DNA of 64,000 bases from Monodelphis domestica (GCF_027887165.1 NC_077230.1:37523351-37587350); one strand, 5' to 3'. Counted from the stretch's first letter, positions 33,940 to 45,011 are shown. Notes: generated by a model from the sequence alone, not told the origin. A program made the numbers and translations.

Positions 33940-34830
33940 AATAGTCATGATAATGGGCCTCCTTGCTTGACCCCCAAATCTAATTTGGAAGGATTTCAGT
34001 TTATCTGTACTACAGATAAAGCTTGCAGGTGTTTTTAGATAGATGTCATTTATCACTTTAAGGATGGTTCCATTTATTCAGTGTTTTCTAATGTTTTTAT
34101 AATGAATGGGTGTTTCATTTTTGTCTATTTTTCTGCATCTATTAAAATAATCAGGTGGGGGGCAGCTGGGTAGCTAAGTGGATTGAGAGCCAAGCCTAGA
34201 AATGGGAGGTCCTAGGTTCAAATCTGGCCTCAAACACTTCATAGCTGTGTGACCCTGGGGAAGTCGCTTTACCCCCATTGCCTAGCCCTTACCACTCTTC
34301 TGTCTTGGAACCAATACCCAGTATTGATTTCAAGATGGAAGGTAAGGGTTTGAAGAAAATCAGATGGTTTCTGTTGGTTTTGTTTATTTATATGGTCAAT
34401 TAGGCTGATGTTTTCCCTACTATTGAACTATCCCTGCATTCCTGTGTAAAACCAACCTGGTCATGGTTTATGATCCTTGTGATACAATGATGTAACCTCC
34501 TTGCTAGTGTATTAAAATTTTTGCATCACTGCTTGTTAGAGAGAATGGTTTATATATATATATATATTTTTTTTCTTTTTTAGCTCTCCCTCATTTAGGT
34601 ATCGGTACTATGTTTATGTCATGAACAGATATTTGAAGAATTCTCTCTTCCTCCCCCCCTCCCCCACCAAATAATTAATGGTGTCAGATGTTCTTTGAAT
34701 GTTTGGTAGAATTCATTTGTGAATCCATCTTGTTCCCTGGCCTTTTATTAGGGAGTTCTTTGATTGCTGAATTTCTTTTTCTGTGATGGGGTCATTTAAA
34801 TATTCTATTTTCTTTTTTGCTTATGTAGTT
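33940..34830 (-). mobile_element. L1 ORF2 RT fragment, second part (contains a SINE)
   Basis: Continues the fragment of 31140-31264. Plus-strand marks: GATAATGGGCCTCCTTG, TTTTCTGCATCTATTAAAAT, CCTGCATTCCTGTGTAAAAC, GAATCCATCTTGTTCCCTGG, all in the order found at 4010-4690. Interrupted by the SINE at 34159-34356 and by a TA-rich low-complexity run at 34553-34570. Stops near 34830, where a different L1 part begins. Confidence 0.8.
34159..34356 (+). mobile_element. tRNA-derived SINE (opossum SINE1-like)
   Basis: Complete head-to-tail: GGGGCAGCTGGGTAGCTAAG, TAGGTTCAAATCTGGCCTCA, ACTCTTCTGTCTTGGAACCA, GGAAGGTAAGGGTTTG. The flanks AATAATCAGGTGG (to 34158) and AAAATCAGATGG (34356-34367) form an imperfect TSD, so it is somewhat older than the SINE at 23116. 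Confidence 0.92.
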
Positions 34831-34834
34831 TTAA

Positions 34835-35120
34835 AACCCTTTGGGTATAGTTCCAAATTGCCCTCCGGAATGGCTGAATCAATTCACAATTCTGCCAGTA
34901 ATGCATGAGTATCCCAAATTTCCCACATCCCATCCAAAATCCATCATTTTCCCTTTTGTCATATTAGCTAATCTGATAGGTGTGAGGAGGTATCTCAGAG
35001 TTATTTTAATTTGTATTTCTCTAATCAGTGGTGATTTAGAGCATTTTCCCCACAAGATTATAGATAACTTTGGCTTCATCTGGAAACTACTTGTTTATAT
35101 CACTTCACCATTTATCAAAT
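34835..35120 (-). mobile_element. L1 ORF2 C-terminal fragment
   Basis: The plus strand CCTTTGGGTATAGTTCCAAA, TTGCCCTCCGGAATGGCTGA and CTAATCTGATAGGTGTGAGG match the ORF2 C-terminal/3' part seen at 2530-2720. A 66-codon frame at 34879-35079 (minus) keeps REIQIKITLRYLLTP. Confidence 0.75.
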
Positions 35121-35527
35121 ATATTTTTAAAAATTCAGTTGAATTTAATTTTTCTCCAATTACATATAAAGTTTCCATCACCTTAAAAAGAACTTTGAAT
35201 CTTGAATTCTCTTCTGCTATCGCCCCCACCCCAACATGATAAGCAATCTGATATAGATTTTACATGTACAATCATGTAAAGCATTTTCCCATAATCCATT
35301 TGTGGAAGAAAACTTGAACAAAAAAAAACAGGAAAGAAAAATGTTTGTTTTGGTCTGGATTCAGACTCTCAGTTCTTTTTCTCTGAAAGCAGATGGTATT
35401 GTTATTTGGAATAGTTTTAGATCATTGCATTGCTGTGAATAAGTTAATCACAATTTTTCATCATACAGAATTCCTGTCACTGTGTTGCTTACTTCACTCT
35501 GCTTCAGTTTGTCTCTTTCCAGGTTTT

Positions 35528-35538
35528 CCTGAGCTACT
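35528..35538. repeat. SINE target-site duplication, left
   Basis: CCTGAGCTACT, repeated at 35745-35755. Confidence 0.85.
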
Positions 35539-35744
35539 TTTTTTTTTTAAACCCTTACCTTCTGTCTTGGAGTCAATACTGTGTATTGGCTCCAAGGCAG
35601 AAGAGTGGTAAGGGCTAGGCAATGGGGGTCAAGCGACTTGCCCAGGGTCACACAGTTAGGAAGTGGCTGAGGCCAGATTTGAACCTAGGACCTCCCGTCT
35701 CTAGGCCTGGTTCTCAATCCACTGAGCTACCCAGCTGCCCCCTC
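35539..35744 (-). mobile_element. tRNA-derived SINE (opossum SINE1-like), minus strand
   Basis: Reverse complement of the SINE at 23116: poly-T, then AAACCCTTACCTTCTGTCTT, CAGAAGAGTGGTAAGGGCTA, TTGAACCTAGGACCTCCCGT (B-box side) and the head GAGCTACCCAGCTGCCCC. Bracketed by an 11-bp TSD. Inserted in the older L1. Confidence 0.94.
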
Positions 35745-35755
35745 CCTGAGCTACT
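35745..35755. repeat. SINE target-site duplication, right
   Basis: CCTGAGCTACT, partner of 35528-35538. Confidence 0.85.
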
Positions 35756-36449
35756 CTTGCTTGTCATACATCACAATAGTATTTCTATACTTGTAAATTA
35801 TAACTTGTGCAGCCATTCCCAAATTGATGGGTATCACTTCACTTTCCAATTCTTTGCCCCCACAAAAAGCTGCTTTAAATGTTTTTGTACACATAACTCA
35901 TTCTGCTTTTGTGTTTTATCTCTTTAGGTTACAAACCTAGTAATAGTATTGCTGGGCCTAACGGTATGTACATATGAACATACATATGTACATATGGTCC
36001 TTTTGGCCTAGGTCCAAATTGCTTTCCAGAATGGTTGAAACAGTTCACAACTCCTCCAATAGTGCATTAATGTCTCAGTTTTCACAGATCGCCTCCAAGT
36101 TTTGTCATTTTCCTTACCTGCAGTAATTGCCAACCTGATAGATGTGGGGTGTTATCTCAGAGCTGTTTTATTTGCATTTCTCTAATAATGATTTAGAGCA
36201 ATTTTTTCACATGACTGAAGAGAGCTCTAATTACTTTGAGAACTGCCTGTTCATAACCTTTGACCATTTGTCAATTGGAAAATGTCTTATATTCTCATAA
36301 ATTCAATGTGTTTCTCTACCTGTTTGAGAAATGAGGCCTTTATTAGACTTGTAAACATTTTTTCAACATTATGTTTACAGTGTATTACTCTCTATTCCAT
36401 TCCCCACTCCATTTATCCTATTTACTCTCCTTTCATTCTATCCATCTTC

Positions 36450-36466
36450 AAAAGTATTTGTCTTCT
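36450..36466. repeat. L1 target-site duplication, left
   Basis: AAAAGTATTTGTCTTCT, matching 36919-36935 with one mismatch in 17. Confidence 0.9.
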
Positions 36467-36918
36467 ACTGGAACAACCTGCTGGAATTGATGCAGAGTGA
36501 AAGGAACAGAACTAGGAGAACATTGTACACAGAGAGTGATATACTGTGGCACAATTGAATGTAACAGACTTCTCCATTAGTGGCAGTGCAATGACCCTGA
36601 ACAACTTGGAGGGATCTACAAGAAAAACCACTATCCACATCCAGAGGAAACACTATGAGAGTAAAAACACCAAAGAAAAACTCATTGACATGGTTTGAAG
36701 GGGATATGATTGGGGATGTAGACTCTAAATGAGTATCCTGGTGCAAATACCAACAACATGGAAATAGGTTCTGATCAAGGACACATGCAGTATATATACC
36801 CAGTGGAATTGCACTTTGGCTATGGGAAGGGCAGGGGTAGGGGAAGGAGGGATAGAATATGATTCTTGTAACCAAGGAATAATGTTCTAAATTGACCAAA
36901 TTAAAAAAATATTTTTAA
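36467..36918 (+). mobile_element. 5'-truncated L1 (3' end only, 452 bp)
   Basis: Plus-strand L1 tail starting within the last part of ORF2 (GGAATTGATGCAGAGTGAAA) and running through the 3' UTR (GGTTCTGATCAAGGACACAT; GATTCTTGTAACCAAGGAAT; TAAATTGACCAAATTAAAAA). A 17-bp TSD brackets it, so it is a normal, heavily 5'-truncated insertion into the older L1 spacer. Confidence 0.95.
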
Positions 36919-36935
36919 AAAAGTATTTATCTTCT
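36919..36935. repeat. L1 target-site duplication, right
   Basis: AAAAGTATTTATCTTCT, partner of 36450-36466. Confidence 0.9.
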
Positions 36936-37504
36936 GACAATTATATCACCAGCAGTTTGTCCCCAATTCTATAAGCGTCCCCATTCTTTCTTTTATCCTC
37001 TTTCTCTTCCTACTTTGGTTGGGTAAATTAGATTCTATACAGTTGGTTGTATATGTTCTTTACTCTTTGAGTCAATTCCATTGAGAGTAAAGATCAAGTG
37101 ATCCTCTCCACATAACAGCTCTTTCATACCTCTTTTATGTGAGATAATTTACCAAGTTCTATTTTTCCTTTTCTCCTCCCAACACATTCCTCTTTCCCAT
37201 CCCTTAATTTTAATTTTTAGATATCATCCCATTATATTCAGTTTGCACCCTTCCCCTCTGTTTCTGTATACTACTTCTAACTGCTCTAATGTTGGTAAAA
37301 TACTTTGGAGTTATAAGAATTATCTTCCCATGTAAATATGTAAACAGTTTAACTTTATAAAACATCTTCTGATTTTTCTCTCCTGTTTATCTTTTTATGA
37401 TTCTCTTGAGTTTTATATTTGAAAGTCAAATTTTCCATTCAGTTCTGGTCTTTTTTATCAGAAATATTTTTGAAAGACTTCTATTTCATTAAGTATTCAT
37501 TTTC

Positions 37505-37512
37505 TCCTAAAG
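37505..37512. repeat. hAT 8-bp target-site duplication, left
   Basis: TCCTAAAG; the partner ACCTAAAG lies at 38194-38201, with one mismatch. Eight bases is the hAT standard. Confidence 0.85.
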
Positions 37513-38193
37513 CAGCCGTTCTCAAGCTATGGGTCGCGACCCCGGTAGGGGTTGAACAACCAAAACACAGGGGTCACCTAAAGCCACTGAGAAATCGCGC
37601 TACTTTATAGGAAGATCTCAGAAACAATAGGGACCATGCTGCCTTCAAATTGTAGTAATATTAGTTACCTATCAGCAGCCCTCCCCCTATGAGGGGCAAT
37701 GGATTTACCCTGTTGCCTGGAGAATGGACTCAAACAGAGACCCAGAGAGAGCACCCCGGTGCTGGCTCTGGAGTGGTTAAGAACAAGTCCTGAAGCGGAT
37801 ACCTCCTGGAGTGGATAATGGAGCCAAGTAACCCCAGCAAAGTGAAGCCTCAGCTCAAGCTGGAGGGAGACGACAGGAAGAAGAAGGCAGCATCTGCAGA
37901 CCCCCTCCCCAGGCAGGACTTATCTCCCGCCCCAGCACTCAGGCTGCCTCCTGCTGCATTAATATTTCTCAACATATAAATATTGTTTTTGTGATTAATC
38001 ACCATGTTTAAATTATGTTTGATTTGTAGCAATGAGAATACATAATACATATCAGGTATTTACATTCCGAATCATAACTGTAGCAAAATTACAGTTTTGA
38101 AATAGCAACCAAAATAATTTTTTGGTTTGGGGTCACTGCAACATGAGGAACTGTATTGCGGGGTCACGGCATTAGAAAGATTGAGAACCACTG
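37513..38193 (+). mobile_element. SPIN-like hAT DNA transposon, 681 bp, non-autonomous
   Basis: hAT elements move by cut-and-paste with a DDE/RNase H-like transposase. The termini are inverted repeats: CAGCCGTTCTCAAGCTATGG on the left and, reverse-complemented from the right, CAGTGGTTCTCAATCTTTCT. The subterminal text (GGGTCGCGACCCC; GTTTTTGTGATTAATCACCA; CAACATGAGGAACTGTATT) is that of the SPIN/OposCharlie group. The 8-bp TSD is intact but for one base, and L1 ORF1 text reads through if the element is removed. The length excludes a full transposase (about 600 residues). The GC-richer middle (37690-37960) holds a short open frame at 37818-37979, described separately. Confidence 0.88.
37818..37979 (+). 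pseudogene. Short open frame inside the SPIN-like element (possible transposase N-terminus)
   Basis: ATG at 37818, 53 codons and a TAA. It opens MEPSNPSKVKPQLKLEGDD, then a basic DRKKKAA patch and a proline-rich stretch (SADPLPRQDLSPAPALRLPP). The frame ends where the conserved 3' subterminal text begins. A leftover 5' part of the transposase gene after internal deletion is the natural guess, since non-autonomous hATs arise that way, but I see no zinc-finger BED motif and cannot confirm homology. It could equally be chance in GC-richer DNA. Confidence 0.3.
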
Positions 38194-38201
38194 ACCTAAA
38201 G
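38194..38201. repeat. hAT 8-bp target-site duplication, right
   Basis: ACCTAAAG, partner of 37505-37512. Confidence 0.85.
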
Positions 38202-39899
38202 GATTATGCTTAGTCTTTCTGGGTAAGTGATTCTTGGTTGAAGTCTTGTCTCCTTTGTCCTCTGGTAAATCATATTAGAGGCCCTCTGATTCTTTAATAT
38301 AGAGAATGCTAAATCCTGCATTATTGTGATTTTGGCGGCAAGGTATCAAAATTGTTTCTTTTTTGGCTGCTTGCAATATTTTCTCCTGAACTTGGAGTTC
38401 TGGATTTTGATTATATTATTTCCAGGAATTCTTTTGGGATTTCTTTCAGGAAATGATCAGTGGGTTCCTTTAATTTCTGTTTGACCCTCTAATTCTAAAA
38501 CATTAGAGTAGTTTCCTTGACATTTTCTTGAAAGATGAAAGCTTTTATGGATCATGGTTTTCAAATAGTCCAATAATTCTTATGAAATCTATCCAGGATT
38601 TATCTAACAGGTCAGATGTTTTTTCCAAAGAGATGTTTTACATTTTTTTCAATTTGTTTTTCATTTTGGGGGGGTTAACTTTCTTTGATTGTTTCTTTAT
38701 GTCTCATGTAACCATTAGTTTCCACTCGTCCAATTCTAATTTTTAGATTTTCTAATTCTTTTTCCACATTGAACTTTCATAGCTCCCCTTTCCATTTGGC
38801 TAATTTTACTTAATTTTTTTATCAATGAATTTTTGGACTTCTTTTTCCATTTGACCAATTTTGCTTTTTTAAAGTATTTCTTCTCTTCAGTGGATTTTTG
38901 TGTCTTGTTTACCAATGGGCCTAATCTGTTTTTAAGTTATTAATTTCTTCAGCATTTTTGGTGCCTCCTTTACCAAGCTGTTGACTTCTTTTATGATTTT
39001 CTTAAATCATTCTCATTTTTCTCACTTTTCCCTCTACCTGTATTATTTGATTTTTTTTAAGTTCTTTTTGAGTTCTTCCATTAATACTTTTGGGGATTGA
39101 GAGCAATTTCTCTGTTTCTTGGAGGCTTTGGATGTGGCAGAATTGATTTTGTTTTCTTCTTTTAAGTTTGTGTTCTGGACTTCCCTGTCATCAAATAACT
39201 TTCTCTGTTGTTTCTTTTTCTTTTTTCTTTTCTTTTTCTTCTTTCTTTTCTGTTATATTTCTAGCCTTTTTAATTTTCCTTTAATTAAAAATATATTACT
39301 GTTGGGCTCTGAAACTGTGAGGATCACTGTTCTAAGCTTCAGGTTCTTTCTGCAGTTGTCTTCAGAGCTGTCTCTGGGTATAAGTTTTCAGTATGATGTA
39401 AAGAAAGGTATATTCGATACTTTCCCAGCATGTGCTCTGGGGTATGAGCAACCACAACAGCTCTTTTCCACTTCAGAACTGTGACCAATCTTCCCTGCTG
39501 CCATGTGGCTTCCAGCACTGGTGTGCACCAATGCTCCTCTTCACCCTGAGACATGACCCAGGACTAACACCTGGTTTTGCATATAGACAATGAGACAAGA
39601 GTCTTCCACTGAGAACTAGAAAAGGGACCTTTGTATTCTCCTTCTGAAGAGTTGTCATATCCTCCTTACTATTGTGACTTAGAATTCTGAAAGCCTTTAC
39701 CTTGTTCAGCCTCCCCCAAAGCCTGTTGCTACAGCAGGGCCTGTCTTAGCATGCTGCTTTGTGCTCCACCTCCATCTAGTGTAATAGATATTTTGTGCCA
39801 TCCTTATAAGGTATTTTAGGCTGCAAAATTTTTTCACCCCATCTATTTTTGGTTCATGCTATTAAGTGATCTATATATGTTCTCCACCATCCTCATGGC

Positions 39900-39990
39900 T
39901 AACTTTTTTTTTTATTAATTTGATTTAGTTTCTATACATTTGGGAAATGAGGCCTTTATAAAAAATACTAGAAGCCTGTTATCTGACCTT
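39900..39990 (-). mobile_element. Small L1 fragment
   Basis: TTGATTTAGTTTCTATACAT then GGGAAATGAGGCCTTTATAA matches the L1 3'-side text seen at 36300-36345 and 41945-41970. Too short to place further. Confidence 0.45.
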
Positions 39991-40386
39991 TCTGAAAAAC
40001 AACATTTTAGTCAAGGTTCCCATCCATAAATGGGATGGGTGGTGGTATTTTTTTCACCTCCAACTTAAAATAATGGTCTTCCCATCTTAGCTCTGATCTT
40101 TTCCATTAGCTCTGTGATTGGCACCAGCATTACCCAGACAGAATCTCTATGGGTCATAGAGGACCTCTCTGCTGATATCTTGCCTCAGCTTTAATCATTC
40201 AACATAAGCCATGACACACCTGTCTGTAAGCTCAAGTGTATTTCTTAGCCCTTCTGGAGCTGAAAAACCCCCCAGTTTTGGATACCTGTCTCCCTTCATC
40301 TATTTTGCTCTTTGTCATCCCCTCCTGTCCTTTATTATCTTCTTCTCCTATTTTCCCTTTGGATAATATATATATTTATAATAATG

Positions 40387-40422
<36 letters not shown>

Positions 40423-40480
40423 CTGTCTGAAAAAATTTGATGAGAGTGTGATTCAAGTATTTGCCACCACCAAACCCATC
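39991..40480. other. Low-copy stretch with a (TA)n run
   Basis: No gene recognised. It includes the (TA)n microsatellite at 40388-40420. Confidence 0.45.
40388..40420. repeat. (TA)n microsatellite
   Basis: About 16 TA units. Confidence 0.9.
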
Positions 40481-40489
40481 AAATTATTT

Positions 40490-40640
40490 TCTGTAATCTC
40501 CTGCATACAGGGAAAATATAGCATAGGGTCCTATGTCTACAAAGGACACATTCTAAGACATACCATAGATGACTGAAATTGCAGATATAAGAGAACATAC
40601 ACTGGCACCCACATATATATGCTCTTTTCCTACTTTTGCC
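40490..40640 (+). mobile_element. Possible Tigger/pogo-type DNA transposon fragment
   Basis: CCTATGTCTACAAAGGACAC, ATTCTAAGACATACCATAGA and CTGAAATTGCAGATATAAG resemble the text near the ends of mammalian Tigger-type elements (word order like 'TTCCAAGAC ... GGATGCCTGAAA ... GCAGATA'). No inverted repeats or TA duplication were found, so this is tentative. Confidence 0.3.
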
Positions 40641-40654
40641 CCACAGCTTGACCC

Positions 40655-40870
40655 TAGAAAAAAGTCTTTTTCCATTATATGTAGAAACACTTTTTAACAT
40701 TTGTTTTCTGACATTTTGAGATTCAAATTCTCTATCTCCCTCTCTCCTCCCCAAGATGGCAACAAATATGTTATGTCAGTGTTATCATACAATATACCTT
40801 TTCTTATTCCTTATACTATAAAGGGGGACATATAATACAAGAAAAAAACTCATGGTAGAAATAAAATGAA
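40655..40870 (-). mobile_element. L1 3' UTR fragment (older subfamily)
   Basis: TTAACATTTGTTTTCTGACA, then ATTCTCTATCTCCCTCTCTC and a run down to TAAAATGAAAATGGAACAC parallel the 3' UTR text at 41040-41220. A separate short copy. Confidence 0.55.
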
Positions 40871-40994
40871 AATGGAACACTTGGATTCAGAATTTATCAG
40901 TTCCTTTATGGTATTGGATAGCATTTTTCATCATGTGTCCCTAGGAGTAGTCTAAAGACACATGCATGGCTGATAATAGTTAACTTTGCTATAT

Positions 40995-42180
40995 TTTTAA
41001 TAATTTTATTTTGTCCCTAATTACATGTAAAAACAGTATTTAACATTCATCTGTTTTAAGTTTTGAGTTGCAAAGTCTCTTCCTTCTACTCTCCCTTTCT
41101 CCCTCTCTCTTGAGATGGTAAAATATCTGATATAAATTTTATATGTAGAAGCATATAATACATTTCCCATATTAATCATTTTGCAGAATAGACTTTAAAC
41201 AAAAAAAGAAGAAAGTGAAATATAGTATGCTTTGGTCTGCATTTGGACTCCCATCAGTTCTTTCTCTGGAGAGAGATGGTATTTTCTATCATGAGTCTCT
41301 GGAATTGTCTTCTATCACAAACTGTATTGATGAGAATTATTCATCAAAAAATATTGTTGTACCTATGTATAATGTTCTTCTGGTTCTGTTTATTTCCCTT
41401 TGCATCAGTCTACATAAATCTTTGTTTTTTTTTCTGAAATCTTCCTGCTCATCATTCCTTATAACATTGCAATATTCCATAGCAACCATATATCACAAGT
41501 ATCTTAGCTATTCCCCAAATGATGGACAACCACTCAGTTTCCAATTCTTAGCTACTGCTAAAAGAGCTGAAACATTTTTGTACAAATAGGTCCTTATCCC
41601 ATATTTTGAATCTCTTTTGTATGTATACCTAGCAACAGTATTGATAGATCAAAAGGTTTAAGATGGGCAAAGTTCCACATTGATCTCAAAAATGTTTGGC
41701 TCTAATCATGAATCCACCAACAATGCATTAAGGTCTCAATTTTCTAGCATCTCCTCCAACATTTATCATTTTCTTTTTCTGTCTTATTAGCCAGTCTGAT
41801 AGTTGTGTGGTGATGCCCAAGTGATTTTAATTGAAATTTTTCTAATTGAGAGTGATTCAGAGCACTTTTTCCTATGACTATAGATAGCTTTCATTTCCTC
41901 ATCTGAAAAAAACCAACTACTTGAATGACTTACATTTTGACTCAGTTCTCTATATTTTCCACAAATGAGACCTGTATCAAAGATACCTGTTGAAACATGT
42001 TTATTAATGTTCTGCTTTCCTTCTAATCTTGTTTGCCTTAGTTTGGTTTGCACAAAAACTTTTTAATAAAATTAAAATTATCTATTTTAAATCTTAAAAT
42101 TCTCTCTATCACTTCTGTGGTCACAAATTCTTCCCTTGTTCATACATCTGATAGATAAACTATCCCATGCTCCTGTAAGA
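40995..42180 (-). mobile_element. Older L1 3' end and ORF2 C-terminal part
   Basis: The plus strand runs from the 3' UTR (TTTATTTTGTCCCTAATTAC) through ORF2 C-terminal marks: TAGCTATTCCCCAAATGATG, AATGCATTAAGGTCTCAATT, AGTCTGATAGTTGTGTGGTG and CTTTTTAATAAAATTAAAAT at about 42070. The frames are decayed. A 88-codon minus frame at 41787-42053 keeps some ORF2 resemblance. Same subfamily as 35125-36370. Confidence 0.75.
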
Positions 42181-45011
42181 TAAAAATTAATATCCAAATA
42201 CTCCAAGTATTATTTTTATAAGATTTAATGATAATAACTTGAAGCACAGGAAAGAATAACCTCAGTAAAGAAAGAAAAGCTTCCTAAACCACACACCAGG
42301 GAGAACCCGCAGAGCTGCCAGAGAAGCCAGTGGCGTTTTCAGAAAATTTATATCCCAAAACATCAAGATGCAACTTAAAAGGATGCTGGATAAATGTAGT
42401 TCAGGTGTATCAAATTTCTATTTGTACAATCCCCTAACTTGCTTATGGTATCACCATTTATCCTACCATAAAATTTTACTCCAAAGGGGAAAAAGAGATA
42501 AAAGGCTGAAATATGATTGAACAAAAGGAAAAATATTTGATGTTTCAGCAAACGCTTTTTGTGTCATTTCCCCAAGCATCATGGTCATGTAGAGGTTTAA
42601 TTTGGTAGCTGGGGTCTGTCCAATGCAGCTGTATCCTGTTGTTTTAGGGCTGTTATGACCTCAACTTGAGGCCTAGGGCATATTTCAAGTCTTACCTAGT
42701 AGATATATGAAGTTTCTGTCATTTCATCAGTATAAGTATTTCTCACTATGAGTATTTCTTCTGCCAATACTCTCTTCATTTCTGACCAAGCTGTAATCTG
42801 AATTCCATTATACCACAGAAAAATCTTCATCTTGGAACTTTAGCCCTGAAATTCATTCTTTGCAAGTACTTCCAGTTACTTGTAACTCCTCTCTCTTACA
42901 ATGGGGTTCCTCCTAGAAACTTCCATTTAAGAAAGGTATGTGGATAAGCAAGCTCTTTATTTTTCAACAGATTGCTATTTGATTTCCTCTATCATAGCCC
43001 AGCTAATTCTTTTTCCTTCACCACCCTCTTTCAACTTCCTTTTCTTTGATGCCTTGACTTTATTTTTTATTATGGCCATGGTGTAGAAAAGACATGATTG
43101 TGCCTTGAATTCTGGAGTGAAAATCTTGGTGCAAGTGACCAGATGATAGACAGTTATCATGGTCTCCTGTGGGGGACCAGGCACTAGTGTATATCCATGG
43201 TTAAGGTCTATCCCTGAAGATAGTCTTGATATGGTTATAACCCAGAATTTGGGCACAATGAGCCCCAAAATGTAGCTCTGTCTCTTTGATTAGGCTGTGA
43301 CAAAGGTGAATCCTGGGATAACATTAATAGCAAATCTGTTACCTTGGTGAGAAAGACTGGAACAGAAGGACATTGAAGCTTTGCTTTTGATCTAGTAATT
43401 ATGAGTATTATATTAAGTGTCCTTGGTTCCATGCCAGGTCACATGAATGACAAGATGGCAAATGAGACATTTGCTCTGATCCCTACAACTTCTCAAACAT
43501 CCCCACAATTGAAATTAAATGCCAAAAATAAATCGACTTCAGATGTTTCCATCGTCTAGGACATCTAGAATCCAGAGCCTTAAAAAGTAAACAAACAAAA
43601 AACAAACCCAAGAACTAGCATTTATTGACTATGAGCTCACTCAGCACCTCTCCCTCACCTCCCATGTTGCTGCCAGCCAGGTATAATAAAATACAATAAT
43701 AATGATAAAAAATAGCAGGTGGACTCAGGGACACAACACAAGATTACATTAAAACCCACCCACACACCCTGGTTTCCCTCTACGTTTTTTCAGTGCCATA
43801 CAGACTCTAGGTCCCAGCTATTGCCACAGCCAGCTTTGCCACAGTCCTTTAAGAGCAAGAATCTATTAAAAACTGCAACCCAGAAGCACCAGTGCTGGAA
43901 AGCTCTAAGGTTCAGGTAGTGGGGAAAACAGGCTCTGAATTGCCAGTACTTGGCCAGAGAACTGAAGAACAGAGGGAGAGGAACAGATCATCAAGATAGG
44001 ACACAACACATGGGAGGGGCTGATTGGCACTCCACCAACCTGTTGGAAAGAGTATGGCACCAAGCAGGGATTAATACTGACCACCCAAAAGATAGAGCAG
44101 AGACTTACGATGGTGAACTATGAATTGTCCAATATGGGAAGAAACTAAGAAACTCTGAGATCTGGGTCTGAAGGGAACTAAAATTATAAAGGAGGGAGTT
44201 AGGAAGTATATGATGAAGAAAAATAAGAGGAGGAAGGAGAGAATGCCTCTAGTCCCATGCTCAGGAGATATGATGATATCACCCTGTGCTGTTATGTGTG
44301 CTATTATAACCTCAAATTGAGACACCATTATGATTTGAGAGTTTCTTTTTCATACAGTATATTTCAGCCTTTTCTCTTTTCCCTTAGAACTAAAATTTTC
44401 TTTATAAAAATACATTTTAGAGGTGTTTTTACTTTTGTCTTTACATAATAGGTAATTTCCAGTGATTTCTCAAGATTGAACCATCCCTGGTTATTACCAG
44501 GATTATTTCACTTTGGGTTTGAATTATCTTCATTTAAAACAATTCCTGCCATTAATGTGGTCCTACCTTGTACTTGTGATGCTGAAAAACCTGATACTAC
44601 TAACTGAGACATGTTAATGGTGCATTTATTAGTTATAATGTTTTGGAATGCTGGGACATAATGGACATAAAATTATGGCCCAGGGTTTTTGATTTGTGCA
44701 TTGTTGGAAACCAATCCAGTACTAATGGCCTGTGTTGTAGTTGAAATATGGCAGAACCTCTTGTGCGGTGGTCATAAAACCATGTAATCTTAAGAAGACA
44801 GTCAAGGTCTGGTGGAATCTCTATCTTGTGGTTAATGCACAGGAAGTTTCAATACAAAGGTCAAAGTATAATGAAGATGTTATAAATTATTTTGGGGCAA
44901 AGTAGTTTACCTGGCCCTATAATCTGGAAAAGGCCAGAACAAAAAGAAATGTTAATGGCATTCATGACTTAGAGATCATTTAACTATATCAATAGGATCA
45001 AGATGAGGTAA
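42181..45011. other. Low-copy stretch without recognised gene
   Basis: 2.8 kb without a repeat I can name. Two minus-strand open frames overlap at 42975-43268 (97 codons, lysine-rich end NKVKASKKRKLKEGGEGKR) and 43235-43432 (65 codons). I recognise no family in either, and a decayed retrocopy is possible. 43600-44130 is GC-richer and could be an old L1 leader. Nothing else seen. Confidence 0.4.

Larger units (their letters stand above)
35125..36370 (-). mobile_element. Older L1 3' end and ORF2 C-terminal part (contains a SINE)
   Basis: Starts on the plus strand with a 3' UTR-type text (AATTTTTCTCCAATTACATA, compare 41010-41030), followed by the ORF2 C-terminal marks CCATTCCCAAATTGATGGGT, CACAACTCCTCCAATAGTGC and TTTGCATTTCTCTAATAATG. 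It closely parallels the fragment at 40995-42180, so both come from the same older subfamily. Interrupted by the SINE at 35539-35744. Confidence 0.75.
36371..39800 (-). mobile_element. Old L1: inter-ORF spacer, ORF1 and 5' UTR (with nested insertions)
   Basis: On the minus strand from right to left: 5' UTR-like text (about 39800-39310), ORF1 N-terminus and coiled coil (39180-38640, with the plus-strand mark TTGGAGGCTTTGGATGTGGC), RRM (38620-38400), C-terminal domain (38380-38202, resuming at 37512 down to about 37410) and pyrimidine-rich spacer (37400-36371). It is interrupted by a SPIN-like hAT element (37513-38193) and by a plus-strand L1 tail (36467-36918). The frames are decayed. Whether the ORF2 tail at 35125-36370 belongs to the same copy is unclear, since the ORF2 body between them is missing. 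Confidence 0.7.

Noticed and set aside
42975-43432. Two overlapping minus-strand frames as a retrocopy of a host gene
   Set aside because: I cannot name a parent protein for either frame, and no tail or TSD was found, so it is only noted.
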